A DNA stretch of 64,000 nucleotides from Norana najaformis (GCA_964023275.1 OZ029919.1:8446702-8510701), one strand, 5' to 3'. Counted from the first letter of the stretch, positions 11,231-24,578 are shown. Notes: generated by a model not told the origin, from the sequence alone. Numbers and translations are program-made.

Positions 11231-12180
11231 TTTCTCCTCTTTATCGCCGACCTTTTCAGGTAGAAGTCAGCATCAATACAATCCCAGCGATTATTATCAG
11301 TATTTCATCGACAAAGCGTACGAACGTCGTATAGGACACGCGAAAACGACGATTTTGAATAGACAGACGGTTCACTTCCCCTGCAAAACCATCGACGAAT
11401 TCGCTGCGCAACGACCCACCCTAGTCATATCCCGATCCCTTGAGCTGTTGATCTAAACAGTTGCTATCCAAAAACTTCCCAAAATTGAGCGGAACGTGAA
11501 GCAACCTGACTTTAGATCCATCCACAAGCAAGACCATACGCACAGCGCTCTAACAGGCCTCAGCTCCCCGAAAGGCCGTACAGCTCTATGTAGGCCTGTG
11601 CTTTCCGTTGGCTGGTAACTCGGCTCGGCGTTCCAGCCACCCTCGCAGTAGCTAAATTTATCTGCCAAGAAGAAGCGGCCACGGAGCAGAAGATGGAAAG
11701 GGAGACGACTTCTTGTTGGTAAACAAGCGCTGCTTGACAGATTCACGATTTTCGAAGCACCAAGTCAACGCCGACCTATTTCAGAGAGCGAAACCTTAAG
11801 CATCCCCACTTGCTCTAGCCTGCGTTCACAAGCACCGGCTTCGGACCCCGTACACTGCAGCCGACGGCTGAAGCTTCGCAGACGCCGCTCGGCTTAGACT
11901 CCGCAGCAACGCACACGTATGGATATTATGCTGTGCCACCAGGCCTGTTATTTTCCTCCCGCTATTCGAACTTATTAGCAGCAGCTTCGCCCGCTATCAC
12001 CTCGCAACTAGACTAAACCTCAACGCATAATGAACGTCCCACGCGCTTCTCTGCATACTATACAACCCGCTTGCCTCTTCGTAGAATAATGTCACCGCTG
12101 TTTTCTCTCCACTCTGTTGTGTTTTGCCCGTCGTTTGCCGGGGGAGGCCGTAATCTAACAGGCACTGCAAAGGTACACGC
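11231..12180 (-). promoter_or_regulatory. CpG-rich 5-prime region of the gene starting at 11230
   Basis: Unlike its surroundings this stretch is GC-rich with many CpGs (for example gccgccgccgccatttt, gacgccgctcggctt) and few repeats until about 12200. Its position directly upstream of a signal-peptide exon fits promoter and 5-prime leader. No TATA box or transcription start can be fixed by eye. Confidence 0.45.
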
Positions 12181-12593
12181 CCTGAGCTGTCAGCCGTAAG
12201 GTCGGTGGGCTGGGCTGGATGCTTTCAATGCACAACAACGGGGAGAGAGACCGATAGACAGAGAGCCACCGGCGTAGAGACGTCTGATTGGAGCACAAAC
12301 AGAGACAAGGGCACACACAGAGTAGGATCCGATTACAGAAAGGAGAAAGAGGGTGCTAGCGGCGTTAAACGAGTAAATAATGTCCGAGGCAGAAAGACAC
12401 ACACAGAGGAAAGCACAAAGAAACATACAGTTACACAGACACAGAAACACAAACACAAAAGCAAGCAGAGGCTCAAAAGTGTTACAGATAGACAGAGAGA
12501 CAGAAAAGAAGAACGAAAGAGATTTGTTTATTGTTTGCATGGCTGACTGTTCAGCCTGGTATGCGATGATGTTCGTATTCGGAAGAGACGCAG

Positions 12594-12704
<111 letters not shown>

Positions 12705-13142
12705 GTAGCAGCAAGCAGCAACAGCAGATGGTCCACCTACTGGTTATCTGTCATCCGATGTATATTATTAAATGTTTAGTCTACGCCTAAAAGGCAGCAG
12801 AGAAATGTAAATGTAAACTTATATGTTTTTCTATAGCGACCGTATGGCCTCGACCCTGCTTATTTTTCAATGAGGCCTCCGTGGATAGAAAATAAAAACA
12901 AGATAATAAACAAAGAAATGAACAGATAAATAAACAAACAAACAAGTATGTAAATACATACACAGATAAACCGTTCCAGAACTCTTTTATTCTCTGGCGA
13001 ATTTAAGTTCTGAGGGATCATTTCTACCGTGAATAATTTTTTTAAAATAAGCATGTAAATAAAACATCAATGGGTCCAATAGGTAGATAAGAATGTGGCC
13101 TTTATAAAATTATAATTGTTGATAAAATAATGTGATCATAAT

Positions 13143-13490
13143 CGTAAATCGTATTCGTAAACTCGAGATTTCCACAGCGCCCAACGAAAGCTAAGTCGCG
13201 GGAACCAGCTTATTCACAGGCGCCCAGCCAAAACAAAATTGATAGGCAAAATGGGTTCGATTCCAGAGTCAGACAGGCAAGCAGCCAAGCAAGCAAGCTG
13301 TGGTTGGCGGTGTTCGGAATTAAATCTGCAGGATAGGTAAGAGGAAGAAAAGGAATCAGGTTAGGATCTGCGGAGAGGAGTGTTTTAAGTTTTGAGTGGA
13401 ATACCTGAGCTGAGATTGCAAGGGGTGAAGTGGTGGTGAGTTCGTATAGCCATTCGAGCAACGCTCTGCTGAGGATATGAAAACACAAAA
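13143..13490 (-). mobile_element. LINE 3-prime end, family C, reverse
   Basis: On the minus strand: RT C-terminal remnant (TNSPPLHPLQSQLRYSTQNL, then KHSSPQILT), equal to the 0.5-kb copy, then the 3-prime block ending in ctcgagtttacgaatacg-type A/T-rich repeats. A worn related RT-tail piece lies at 17795-17875. Confidence 0.65.
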
Positions 13491-13510
13491 CCTATAAAAA
13501 GGGCGTCTTA

Positions 13511-13512
<2 letters not shown>

Positions 13513-13589
<77 letters not shown>
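13513..13589. repeat. (AT)n microsatellite
   Basis: About 38 uninterrupted AT units, between a LINE 3-prime fragment and a dispersed repeat. Confidence 0.99.
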
Positions 13590-13594
<5 letters not shown>

Positions 13595-13654
13595 AACACG
13601 TCGTCAGGTAGGATACTTAGTCAGAATGAATTATACAATTGGTGAGATGGCGGA

Positions 13655-13735
13655 ATTAGTTAAGTAACTAAGTAAGTAATGCATTTGTTAACACGCCATA
13701 TGTCCATCGGCTGAGCGAGGAATCGTAGGCGTGGA
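13655..13735 (+). repeat. Dispersed repeat, family G
   Basis: agtaagtaatgcatttgtta, then acgccatatgtccatcggct. Same block at 23885-23970 (...cgccatatgtccgtcgact) and 32285-32365 (...cgccatgtgtctatcggct), each preceded by taagtaag units. Confidence 0.75.
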
Positions 13736-13854
13736 TAGACACACAATTATAAATACATAACAACGTAAATGAACAAAGGAAGATGCACAGCCATAAAGGC
13801 AGACATACAGAGTGACACTCAACCACAAAGGCATACATACAGAATGTCACAAAA

Positions 13855-14045
13855 CACAGGCGTGGGGGCGGTTCAACCCTCCCTCTCCGGCGCCTCTCAG
13901 ACCAGACCAGACCCGTGCATCATGGACCGCCAGAATGTGGCGCCCCTCTGGAAATGCCCTTACCACCCACGCAAGCAATCATGGAGCGACCACTGCTGTT
14001 GTGTCGTTGGTTTGGGTCACCGCCTGTCGACTTTTTGGCCTGCAT
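13855..14045 (+). repeat. Dispersed repeat, family H
   Basis: ggcgcctctcagaccagacc, then gaatgtggcgcccctctgga and acgcaagcaatcatggagcg. A second copy is at 23100-23275 with the same order. Not recognised as a known transposon class. Confidence 0.7.
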
Positions 14046-14404
14046 AATCTTTGTATATACAGTGCATGCGTTCACTGGAGGAGTTTGCTGCATCTATGTT
14101 GGATTATCGTAATCGCAAATTCGACAATCGTGCACGTTGCTTCCTCTAAGAAAATATTTTAAGCCATCCAGTCAGTTCGTAGAAAGCGAAGATATCTATA
14201 GACGGAAGTCGGATTTTGTGCGTGTGCTGAAGCTTACGCGATGAAAGATAGTTGCTAACTTCGAAGTGAATAATGAGAGAGATGTAAATACAAATTTTCA
14301 AATGAAAGTGAGTTGATGCACAGTGAATAGCGTGCCCATTGTGTGCTGCGGCTTTGTGTAGGCCTAGTTGCAAGGGCCCGACAGCGTTACTCCTTTCTTT
14401 AACG

Positions 14405-15170
<766 letters not shown>

Positions 15171-15574
15171 TATATATATATATATAATATATATATATAT
15201 AAGACACTGTTATATATATATTCATGTACATGTATTCATGTATATTCATATATTCATTTATATAATTATATATATATAAGAGTGTCTGGATATAATGAAT
15301 ACAGGCCTATTTCTTTATACCAGCTACGGGTGGGCAGGTGTGGGTGTCAGTGTGCTGGATTATTCGCGTGTCTGCTGCTCTTCGTTTTCTATTATGTGTA
15401 TATATTGTTACAGGTCGTCTGGGAACATGGAAGAAGATACCAAGTTGGGTTAACACGGACCTCTAGAAAAACGTATACATTTACAGTTACATTTTACATT
15501 CTCCAGCCACAGTGCTCTGGCAAAATGCAGTGGGAAATTCAGAGGGAATGTTAGGATGGTCTTTCCATAACTCA

Positions 15575-15720
15575 TGCCTTATTTCAGAGATTTAAATCTC
15601 GGGCTAGTACGGTCCGTGCAGGGGGACCTTAAATGGCGTGGCGCCCATTCAAAGGGGCAGCGGTGGTGAAGGATCGCACTCGATAAATTCATTGCAAAAT
15701 GAGCAGGGTCGAGGCCAGAC
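15575..15720 (-). repeat. Dispersed repeat, family D, reverse
   Basis: tttaaatctcgggctagtac, cttaaatggcgtggcgccca, and ggtggtgaaggatcgcactc match the 165-325 copy. Confidence 0.8.
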
Positions 15721-15724
15721 TGTC

Positions 15725-16165
15725 GCTATATAAAACCTATACATTTACATGTATTCTGGCATATGAATTCATGCGCCCTTTTGACTGTCTAACTTTAAAA
15801 TCTGGGCCCGCCCTCCCAAACACGCAGTTGGCTTCTGCTGACGTTTGTAGGCCTATCTCTGTTACGATCGAAAAGGCCAAAGAAGTCTCTGCTGGAATTC
15901 TAGGTGATGATCCGCTTAGCGTCGGTGCGACGCAGCGCCAGTGGCGTTCTCCAGACCAGCTCGCCAGACTGCGCTAGCTTAACTGATCCGCCCCTGGATC
16001 ACAGCGACATATATACATAGACGCAAGCACGCACGCACGTACGACAGATAAGCAGATATATGTATACGCATGTTGCAACTCCTGATTCAAAGTTTGTATC
16101 AAACATCATAGCCCCACACAACTATATAGGCCTAAGCGCAATCTTGTATGAGTCATATAAGCACG
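15725..16165. other. Unassigned stretch
   Basis: Mixed-complexity sequence between a family D copy and an AT run, with no recognised frame or element. Confidence 0.45.
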
Positions 16166-16202
<37 letters not shown>

Positions 16203-16259
16203 CTGGTATAGGTCATATAAGCAAGTAATTAATTTCTGCATTTATTATGCGGCACTATC

Positions 16260-16412
16260 TAATGACAGCATCAGTCGATGGCGCCGAGGAATTGTGAGTT
16301 AAGGACTTGCTCAAGGTCCCTACACAGTAACCGTCTCGGAGGAGACTCGAACCCGTACTCTCGGCGTTACAAGCCGAGCGCCCTACCCTATATGCTATCG
16401 TGTCCCATATAT
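16260..16412 (-). mobile_element. tRNA-derived SINE fragment, reverse
   Basis: The reverse B box (ggagactcgaacccgtactc) lies next to a reverse anticodon/A-box region (ccgagcgccctaccctatat). The body gacttgctcaaggtccctac is a motif found in many marine-animal SINE-type repeats. Confidence 0.65.
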
Positions 16413-16569
16413 AGATATATATATATATAATACATGGGGGAAAGGAAATGGGACAGTAAGCGCCTCCAAAAGCCTTTGCTGTTCACCTGCCCACCACGCC
16501 ACCTTCACGTGGTCTCCCTGTTCTCGAACAGACTGCATGGTGGACGACCGAGTCCTCATCGGTATAGGC

Positions 16570-16862
16570 GCGAGTGCCCAAGGGCGAAGTGCCTGAAGGA
16601 CGGATGATGGAGCTCATCAACGCTAGGAGATGTTGTCTCACTAAAACACCGCAAGGAAGTCAACGGGAGACCACCTCTCTACAAATCTCGAGTACACGAA
16701 TGATGAGGTCACTGGGAACTGTCATTGAGGGCAGAATGGAGGGGAGTAAGACAAGAGGAAGACGCAGACAGATGCTGCTGGATTGGATGATGACGGACGG
16801 ATACATCAGGCTGAAAGAGAAGGAGTGGCGTCATCGGACGTTTGAACCTGCCTGACCGCAGA
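16570..16862 (+). mobile_element. LINE ORF2 C-terminus remnant
   Basis: A plus-strand frame ending LGTVIEGRMEGSKTRGRRRQ, MLLDWMMTDGY and ending WRHRTFEPA. The order 'V-x-x-G-R-x-x-G-x-R-x-R-G-R-x-R-Q ... L-x-D-W ... W-R' is the usual C-terminus of RTE/jockey-type endonuclease-RT proteins. Truncated at its 5-prime end. Confidence 0.6.
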
Positions 16863-17423
16863 GGACCAGAAGAAGATATAATACATACAATAACTATGCA
16901 TATATATATATATATATATGCATAATGTGCATATGCTGTTTTCCCTGTTTCTCTTGCTTTGTTCTTGTGCTACCATTGTTTGGCAAAATAAAAGATTGGT
17001 ATAGCCTAACCCTGATCGTAAAGTCGAAAATTCTAAACTTAAAGCGCTATACTTGCAATAATTAGGCCTACCACTGATGAATTTCTCTTGAAGTGGCGCT
17101 ATATAAATATGCAGTTAGGCATACAATTTCAATTACAGTTAGAAACTACGCGACAGGCATGCAGCAGTTCTTACTTACGTGCCCTGCCAAGTCAGACAAG
17201 TCAGAGGGGTTGGCCAGAGGTACTGAGGCCTCTTTGTTTAAGTATTGCTAGTAGCCTACGTGTTTCACTTGGCACAAAAGAGTTTTCGGAAGCTCATCAA
17301 TTCCATCAAAAGCGTTGACTGACGTTGAAGGAATTTCAGTGATGCTACTTGGACGTGCTTCTACGCGTATGTATATTATAGAAGCCTAAGCATGTAGACA
17401 TAGCAATGCAGAATTTATATACA

Positions 17424-17426
<3 letters not shown>

Positions 17427-17477
<51 letters not shown>
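17427..17477. repeat. (GT)n microsatellite
   Basis: About 25 uninterrupted GT units. Confidence 0.99.
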
Positions 17478-17478
<1 letters not shown>

Positions 17479-18689
17479 AATAACAAAGGGTTGTTTGCAA
17501 CTGCGTGGGCGATATTTAACGCTTTTTGTATGTTGGGCTGTAACTCGGTACGTCTGGAGTCCCCTGGTATATCTGTAGCAGTTTCGCTGGCTCTAACTTC
17601 TATTGCTGTAGACATGTAATTGTACCAGATATTGTGCATTTAGCATGATCTGTGGACGTGTGTGAGTGCCTTCCTGCCTGTCTGTCTGTATCACGGTGTG
17701 TGCCTGCCTGTCACAGTGCTTGTATCTCTGGTAAATTTTGTTCACATTGTACTGTGCCTAGAGGGTCAAATTTAGATGAAACAGGATACTTTTTTGGAAG
17801 AGGAGTGTTTTCAATTTTGAATGAAAGACTTGCTTAGAGATTGCAAGAGGTGCAGTGTTGGTGAGTTCGTAGGATGAGTCAGATAATATGCTCCAATTAG
17901 ATATTCAATTAATTAATTAATTATTCATTTATTATTCTTTATTTGTTTAAAACACGTATTACGCGAGAATTGTCAGTAATATTTGAATATGTAGCGCGGG
18001 TGTATGTTCGCTAAGGGCCAAGATAGAGTCATACAAAAATCATAGTAAAATACTGGGACTTAACAAGTGATTTAAATAATTATAGCGAGTTGGCAAGTCG
18101 GGTCTCAGTAATAGGCATTGCCTAATACATCACCGCCAATCTTCTCTCTGTCTCTCTCTGTCTGTCTGTCTGTCTGTCTGTCTCTGTCTCTGTCTCTCTC
18201 TCTCTGTCTCTCTCTCTCTTTCAACTGTATCTGTATCCAACTGTCTCTGAAATGTCCTTCCGCCCGCCCTTCTCTGTCACTCCCTTTCTGCCTCCCTCCT
18301 TCTCTTACGTGTAGTACATGTAAGCTGCAGATAAAAAATCGTCCAATTAAGTGGCTTCCATAATCTGAGCTGTTATCTTGTTTAGGGTGCTTTAATATCA
18401 GTTTTATTTTATCTTTTCCATCCTTTCTTCCTTCCTAGCTGCCTTCTTGCAAACCAACTCCCACCCATCAGTCTGCCCCTCTAAATGACAGCTTCTGCCT
18501 CTGTCTGACTCTCCTTTTGTGTCTGTCTCTGTCTCTCTGACTCATCACTTGTTTACATCTGTTGCCTAGCATGTTATATATACACATAATTATTTATAAA
18601 GTCGTATATAGTCTACTAGCTTATTCTATCCTAAATCTCACTTATTTCATATGTTCGATATCACTTTTGATATAACAAGTAAATGTAAA

Positions 18690-18855
18690 ATGTAAATGTA
18701 TCGGTTGTATATAGCGACCGTATGGCCTCGACCCTGCTCATTTTGCAATGAATTTATCGGGTGAGATCCTTCACCACCGCTGCCCGTTTGAATGGGCGCC
18801 ACGCCATTTAAGGTCCCCGTGCACTGACCGTAGTAGCCCGAGTAGGATTTTAATC
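18690..18855 (+). repeat. Dispersed repeat, family D
   Basis: tatagcgaccgtatggcctc, then ggtgagatccttcaccaccg and ggcgccacgccatttaaggt. Precedes the small coding-like frame at 18.9-19.1 kb. Confidence 0.8.
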
Positions 18856-18896
18856 AAGGGTATCGACACTGATGGCCACAGGAGCCAACTCTTTGA

Positions 18897-19139
18897 GAGT
18901 GGGATGGGGGAGGGTTACTCGAAAATGTTTCCCCCACTTTTGGCCCTAAAGGTAAAAAATTCCTGGTGCTTGTAATGTTCACGGATGAGCCAAAAGCCAG
19001 GGAAGATCTGCTGGAAGAAAAGGGGAGAGATAAGTCATTCACCCAAGAGGTGTTGGGGTATGAAAACCGCGACGAGCAAAAGAAAGCGGTTAAAGAAAGT
19101 TTGGAGACATGGAAAGGTCGTTTAAGTCTCGATGGCTGA
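18897..19139 (+). CDS. Small unassigned coding-like frame
   Basis: An open frame bounded by TGA codons. From the ATG at 18975 it reads MFTDEPKAREDLLEEKGRDK and continues through EVLGYENRDEQKKAVKES to LETWKGRLSLDG, stop at 19137-19139. The composition (charged, amphipathic helix, no low complexity) is protein-like and stands out among the repeats; the frame also runs open upstream through FGPKGKKFLVLV. There is an AG after a pyrimidine stretch near 18950 that could be an acceptor. It lies immediately after a dispersed repeat copy, so it may be transposon-derived. No family recognised. Confidence 0.3.
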   Translation, partial: EWDGGGLLENVSPTFGPKGKKFLVLVMFTDEPKAREDLLEEKGRDKSFTQEVLGYENRDEQKKAVKESLETWKGRLSLDG

Positions 19140-19144
19140 AAAGG

Positions 19145-20290
19145 TTGTCGTATCCTTTAAACATATAGGCCTAAGTGCAGTGTTTCTCAAATAATTTGAA
19201 AATGTTTTATCTAGACTTCTGAGCTGTGTATCGGTTTGGTTGATTTCTGTTGTTTAAAATGTAGGCAATAAGTGTAGATTGATTTTTTTATTTGCATTTT
19301 GTTTTTGAATATTAAAACTTGATTGATACAATTTGGTAATCATTGTGTGTCTATTTTTATTAGAACATACACTGAAGCAGAGTCGCGTGACTCGCAGAGG
19401 GGGTGGGTTATAAAATTGGTGGGAGGGTTGGGCGGGGTTCGGTTGCGCGACGCTGTTTTCGGTGATTGACGGAGGAAACTGATTTTCATGTATGTAAATA
19501 AGCTGTTAATAGCTGGTGTAAATGGGCACAAAGTTATCCGCTCTTCATTTGTTCGCAGTGATCATCCATTAAATAATGTTAATCTCCATAGACTGATGTA
19601 TAATACAATCGCTATATTCAAGTGTAATGTTATTCTCCACAGGTTTTTATAAGAAACGACTGTCTTTTTCAGTTTAAAGTGTAACGGTTTGTTTAATTGT
19701 GACTTTACTTTTTGTTAGTTAAGCCAAACTGTTTAAAAACGTAACGGTTTTTCATCTAGAACATTTGTAAGAACGTCAACGGGCAATGCTGCCATATGAT
19801 GTCATTAAACCTTTGGTTCTACTATTTATTTGAGAGCAAATGAATACGTTGTATAGCTTCTACATAAACCGTGTCTGTGTCGGAAATATACGTATAGACC
19901 TTGATCGGATACCTACAGTACAACATAGTTACATGCCTGACTTAATACTTGCGAACGACGGATATCGGCACAATGATTATCAACTTGTTTCAAAATAGAA
20001 GGGCTCGCCAATGTTGGCCTACTCGTGTTAATCGATGCATTTTTTACAAGCAAGTCTATAATAACGACATTGCTGTCTAATAGGACGTAGCGGCGCACTA
20101 TAAATTGGTAGGTAATATAGATGCCCGTATGACTACATGTATACATAGGCTATGTACGTACATATTAATATCAGTATGTGTGTAATATGTATGCATGAAT
20201 ATAATATTATGTAGGCCTATATATGTAAATGTGAATATTTGTATATATGCATATACTTATGTAATTACATGTGTAATTGGAAAAAAGACC
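19145..20290. other. Unassigned stretch
   Basis: AT-rich intron-like or intergenic DNA. Two direct near-copies of gtaacggttt at 19682 and 19741 are the only pattern seen. Confidence 0.5.
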
Positions 20291-20299
20291 CAACTTTTG

Positions 20300-20520
20300 G
20301 AAGCATCTTTGCCAGGTCAGAAAGATGTTTCAAGTTTTCTGCTCCAATTGCGCCCCTAGCGAACTCAGCAATTAAATGAGAAGACTAATTGTACACTGAA
20401 CAGAGGGCGAGGGAGACGACTGACCCCCCGCCGTCATAGACATAAGCCAAGGCTAAGTAGAATGAAGTCGCTAATACTTCATACCCATGGCTTCATCTCG
20501 GCTCCGTCCCTTGTCTTGTG
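20300..20520 (+). mobile_element. SINE family A, body and tail only
   Basis: Lacks the tRNA head. Body gctccaattgcgccccta, and tail taatacttcatacccatggc, match the 3.5 and 37.3 kb copies. It lies 0.5 kb beyond the neurexin exon donor, inside the presumed first intron. Confidence 0.75.
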
Positions 20521-20619
20521 TCAGCTAGCTAAAGTTCAGTTCACATGATAATCAACTCACTGGTCACCAACAACCATGTTACAATACTGCCCCCTTTAAA
20601 GCTGTCCATCTTCAGTTTC

Positions 20620-20790
20620 AAACACTATCCACCGTAGTTGTCTGACTGCCTGGCTCTGGATCTTGACCTGTATACAGAACCCTTTTACCTATCGATTTTA
20701 TTTTGACTGAGCACCTGGGAATGAGCTGGTTCCCGCGACTTAGCTTTCGTTGGGCGCTGTAGAAATCTCGAGATTACGATTAAGATCTAT
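20620..20790 (+). mobile_element. LINE family C 3-prime block
   Basis: ccaccgtagttgtctgactg, then atcgattttattttgactga, and gggcgctgtagaaatctcga with attacgattaag at the end. In the presumed neurexin intron. Confidence 0.7.
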
Positions 20791-20889
20791 TACAAGAAGA
20801 AATAGAAGAACAGTTCCTTGAGCTCAACACAAGACAATCACTGGTCACCAACACCATTAAGATCGATTTTCGTTTTGCGTTGTCAGGTC

Positions 20890-20955
20890 GAGAGCGCCTC
20901 TATTGAGTTTCCTTTGAAGAGGCGCTCTATAAATCAGGGATTACAGTTACAATTC
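20890..20955. repeat. Small fold-back element, family E
   Basis: gagcgcctctattgagtttc, then ctttgaagaggcgctctat: the two ends are inverted copies of each other (gagcgcctct / agaggcgctc). Related elements at 28585-28655, 36545-36610, 41035-41095, 54230-54290, 56795-56880 and 62300-62365. This copy starts 50 bases past the neurexin exon donor. Confidence 0.7.
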
Positions 20956-21005
20956 TTATGAATAGTTTATCCATAGCATATTTCTTGGCACAGGCTTAAT
21001 CTCAC

Positions 21006-21771
21006 CTGCGGAGCAGTGCAGCTGAGAACAGTCACACTGCGGTTCGGCGAGATCCGTGCTGACGCAGAGACAACCCTGTCTGCAGGGTCCACCATCTTCC
21101 TCTGACCCTCCTTCTGCTCCCCCTCGTCTCTGGAGACAATTCTCTTCGTCGACACCCGTTATTCCGACCCCATCAATGACCTTCACCCTGACCGTCTCGC
21201 ATTGGCAGCTGCTGTAGAAGACGTTCCGTATCTGGCCCTTGAACCTCGGCTGGAACGTGACGGACGGTAGCGCCAGTTCCTCGAGCCGCTGGTTGAACTC
21301 GACGGGGATTCCTCCGACGAAGACGAAGCTACTGTTTCCGTTGCCGAACTCGTCGTCTGTTCCGAACGAAAGCTGCCTGACCGTGATCCCGTCGACCGTC
21401 AGGAAGGTCTCCATCTTCTTCCGGCGAACCTCCACACGGTGCCAGCGGTCGTCGTCATACCCACCGCCCTGGACCAGCGCCACGTGTCCGTCCTTACCAT
21501 CTACGATATTCAGCACGAGCCGTACCTTACCCTCCGTGAGCATCACCTCGAAGAAGTCGTAGGTGCCTCGGTCATCGACGTACCACAGAAGACCATCGCT
21601 CTGCCGGGTCTTGAAGTCGAAAGAGAAGAATCCATTCTGGCATCCAACCCAGGGAGGGAAGCGTGCGTACGAGGTCTCGCTCCCTGGTAGGGTGAGACCC
21701 TGTCTACCGCCGGGGAGAAACACGAAAATGGTCAGTGCCAGTCGGACGATGGCGCTGGCAACAGAATTCAT
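21006..21771 (-). CDS. NRXN: Alpha-neurexin first coding exon (signal peptide, LNS1, start of EGF)
   Basis: 766 bp from ATG at 21771 to donor TCCGCAG|GTGAGA, phase 1. Residues 1-25 are a signal peptide (IVRLALTIFVFLPGG core). Residues about 27-200 form an LNS/LamG domain: FFSFDFKTRQSDGLLWYVDD, GTYDFFEVMLTEGKVRL, DDRWHRVEVRR, FVFVGGIP and LALPSVTFQPRFKGQIRNVF. The block ALPSV-F-PRF-G-IRN is a neurexin LNS1 hallmark. The tail is Cys-rich (CRQGCLCVS, CDCSQ), the first EGF-like module cut by the intron. Vertebrate alpha-neurexins also carry LNS1 plus EGF on one large first coding exon. Neurexins are presynaptic adhesion receptors for neuroligins. No further neurexin exon is visible downstream, consistent with very long introns. 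Confidence 0.92.
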
Positions 21772-21774
21772 CGT

Positions 21775-23095
21775 TCGACGATCGGGAAATCTGACGAATT
21801 GTCGACAATCACTAACTGGAACAGAAATCTAAACCGCTCTTCCATATCGATCCTCTCCCGATCGATCGAACGCCCCAACTGAGGCTTGATATCCTTGATT
21901 CCAGAACATGTCAAGCGAGGCCTTCATTTCAAATTTAACCACGCGATGAACCAATTTTCATTTGTCCGGCTCTCTACCTGTACATGGATGCTTCTATGTA
22001 TCCGTGTGTCATTCTCACTTAACCAACCGTGTCCGGTGCGCCTGTGCCTCTGTAAAGCCACCGACAGACGGACTCTACGGCCTGTGATGGTGCAACGCGA
22101 GCCACCAGATTTATCGTCGCTCTTTGTTGGTTTTTAAGATGTCATTTAAAAATGGTCCACCGCTTAATTTTATATTTCAACCCAGCTTAGACGAAGATAG
22201 AGGTTGGTCTCGTGATGTAACGAACTGTAAATGTGAATCTACCATAACAATAATAACTCGGGGCTAATACTATTATAGGCCTTATTCGTCTATTGCTCTT
22301 TCCTCGCACTAATGGGTATCGACTGTCGCACGGTGGCGCCAGGTTAGGTCGTTTTGAAATGGCTTATAATGGGAGCTGATTGGCTAGAGTGAATGGCAGA
22401 AACGATGCCATTCAGACAGACAGACAGACACGCATATAGACACACACACAGACACACTAATACACGCACAGACACATACAGACAGACACACATACACACA
22501 GAGAAGCTTAGTGTTGTCAATTCTTGCTCCAGGCTTATACGTTGACGTTGGTTGATTATGAAGGAGAAGATGATTATGATGATGATGTTCTTCTTCCTGA
22601 TATCATGTGTTTCTACAAACCGATGGCTCAGATGTTGATGTATCACATAGGGTCTACGCTTGTGTATAGTTCTACTGTCAGAAGTGGTTTTAGTCAATAT
22701 ATGGTACTGACAATGTATATGATATTTTTCACGCGATGCAGAGATGTAAAAATCTAATGTGATTCATGGCCTATACATACATACATATGTGTGTATATGT
22801 ATATATATATATGCCTAAACGTGTCAGAGAGTTCACGAGAAGAAATACTATCAGAATAAATTCATTATTAATTTCCAGCAATAGCGTATTGATTCTGACT
22901 GAATTTGTTGAATTATCAAGTATAGGGCTAACTGCACAGCGCTGTAGAATATAGGTTCTAGGGCTAGCCGTTCTGTGCTGTTCTGTGACGCAGTCTTAAT
23001 TAATGCTATTGTGTTCCTATTAGAGCTGGGTATCAGTATTTTAAGCCGATATCGGTTTTCAGTTTTTTCTCGATACTATGGTTTCGATGTTTCTA
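21775..23095. other. 5-prime flank of the neurexin exon
   Basis: The first 120 bases above the ATG are complex and CpG-bearing (gatcgatcgaacgcccc), likely 5-prime leader. Beyond lie a CAGA/CACA run (22410-22505) and sequence without recognised features. Confidence 0.45.
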
Positions 23096-23099
23096 GCTA

Positions 23100-23275
23100 T
23101 CGGGTCAGTGGCGGATTTAGCTATGAGCGTGGGGAGTTTGCCACCCCCGCACCACTCTTGGTTATATGCCGGCGCCTCTCAGACCGTGCGTGGTGGTCTG
23201 CCGAATGTGGCGCCCCTCTTGAAATGCTCTTGCCCCTCCACGCAAGCAGTCGTGGAGCCGCCACTGTATCGCGTA
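23100..23275 (+). repeat. Dispersed repeat, family H
   Basis: ccggcgcctctcagaccgtg, gaatgtggcgcccctcttga, and cacgcaagcagtcgtggagc. Longer at its left end than the 13.9-kb copy. Confidence 0.7.
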
Positions 23276-23714
23276 TGATCTAGTAAATCTACAAAAAGAC
23301 CCTAAACATATTTTCGGTGGGATTTGTGTCCCGTCCAAAGAGCATAAATCAGGAGAACAGTTGAAAGGGAATTAAGTTCACTGTCTTTTGACAGAAACAT
23401 GTTACAAGTCATTAAAACTCTGCTTGATACCACCGTGACCAAAACGTGCATAACACAGCCTATCTATAGGGCCTACGCATGCTGTCTATAAGCGCCTCTA
23501 TGTATTCAAGCGCTTATGGGCAAAAATACAATGACATGTATAATAATTAAACGCGTATAATAGTGCTTATGGAAGGGTATATGTGAATAACTTAACGGTG
23601 GTCTGTTACCCTTGGGCGCTGGTGTGACACATAATATGTACGATGTGAGTACACCTAGTGGAATAGATGATCTCGTGTTGCATTCTTTGTCTACCGTTGC
23701 TGCCTGACTGTCCG

Positions 23715-23910
23715 TCCACGTCTGTTTGACTGTCTGTTTGCAAGTGTCCCTCCACGCATCTGATCATCTGCCCATAAATAGTAAGTAAGTAAGTAATGCA
23801 GCAGGGACACTTGCTGGCTCACTGTCCACGTCTGTTTGACTGTCTGCAAGTGTCCCTCCACGCATCTGATCATCTGCCCATAAATAGTAAGTAAGTAAGT
23901 AAGTAAGTAA
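23715..23910. repeat. Direct duplication of about 105 bp
   Basis: The block ccacgtctgtttgactgtct ... ctgatcatctgcccataaat ... agtaagtaagtaatgca occurs twice in a row, differing by a short indel and the number of taag units. Confidence 0.9.
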
Positions 23911-24547
23911 TGCATTAATGCATTTGTTAAAACGCCATATGTCCGTCGACTGAGCGAGGAATCTACTGTGTTGGCGCATGCATTTCTGTAGGACATTTGC
24001 GTTTATGGTGATAACCTAATCGTGCGGCGATACGACCAAATTGTGCAATTGTTGAGGTAATTATTTTACTTTTTAAATACAATTTTGCACCAGTATTAAC
24101 CGAATTCTGAATTTTACATCGAAATTATTTTCTGTTTACTGGATTTGTGCAATGATAAAATCCTCTAGGTCTGAAGGTGCCCTGGATGGACTGACGAATT
24201 ATGATTATGATTAGAAGGGCGGGGGCTGTAATGGCACTTGGCCGATAAAGGGTTTCATCAGATGTCCTTGTCTTTATGTTTTGTCCGTTCGTCTACCTGT
24301 CTTTTTGTCTGTGTATCTATATGTCTGCCTTCGTCTGTTTGTCTGTCTACACTCAGCTCATCTGTCTCTGATGCTGAGACAGATGAGATGAGGATCATTC
24401 ATATCATTCGGACTATAAATTGTACACATGGTGAAGACTGTGGAGATGGAAACAAAAAAGTCCAAGGTCAGAATACATGTAGCTGGAAAAGATGCAGCCA
24501 GTGTGGAGTGGAAAACTGCTTAGTATAAACACAGAGAACAAATAAAT

Positions 24548-24578
<31 letters not shown>

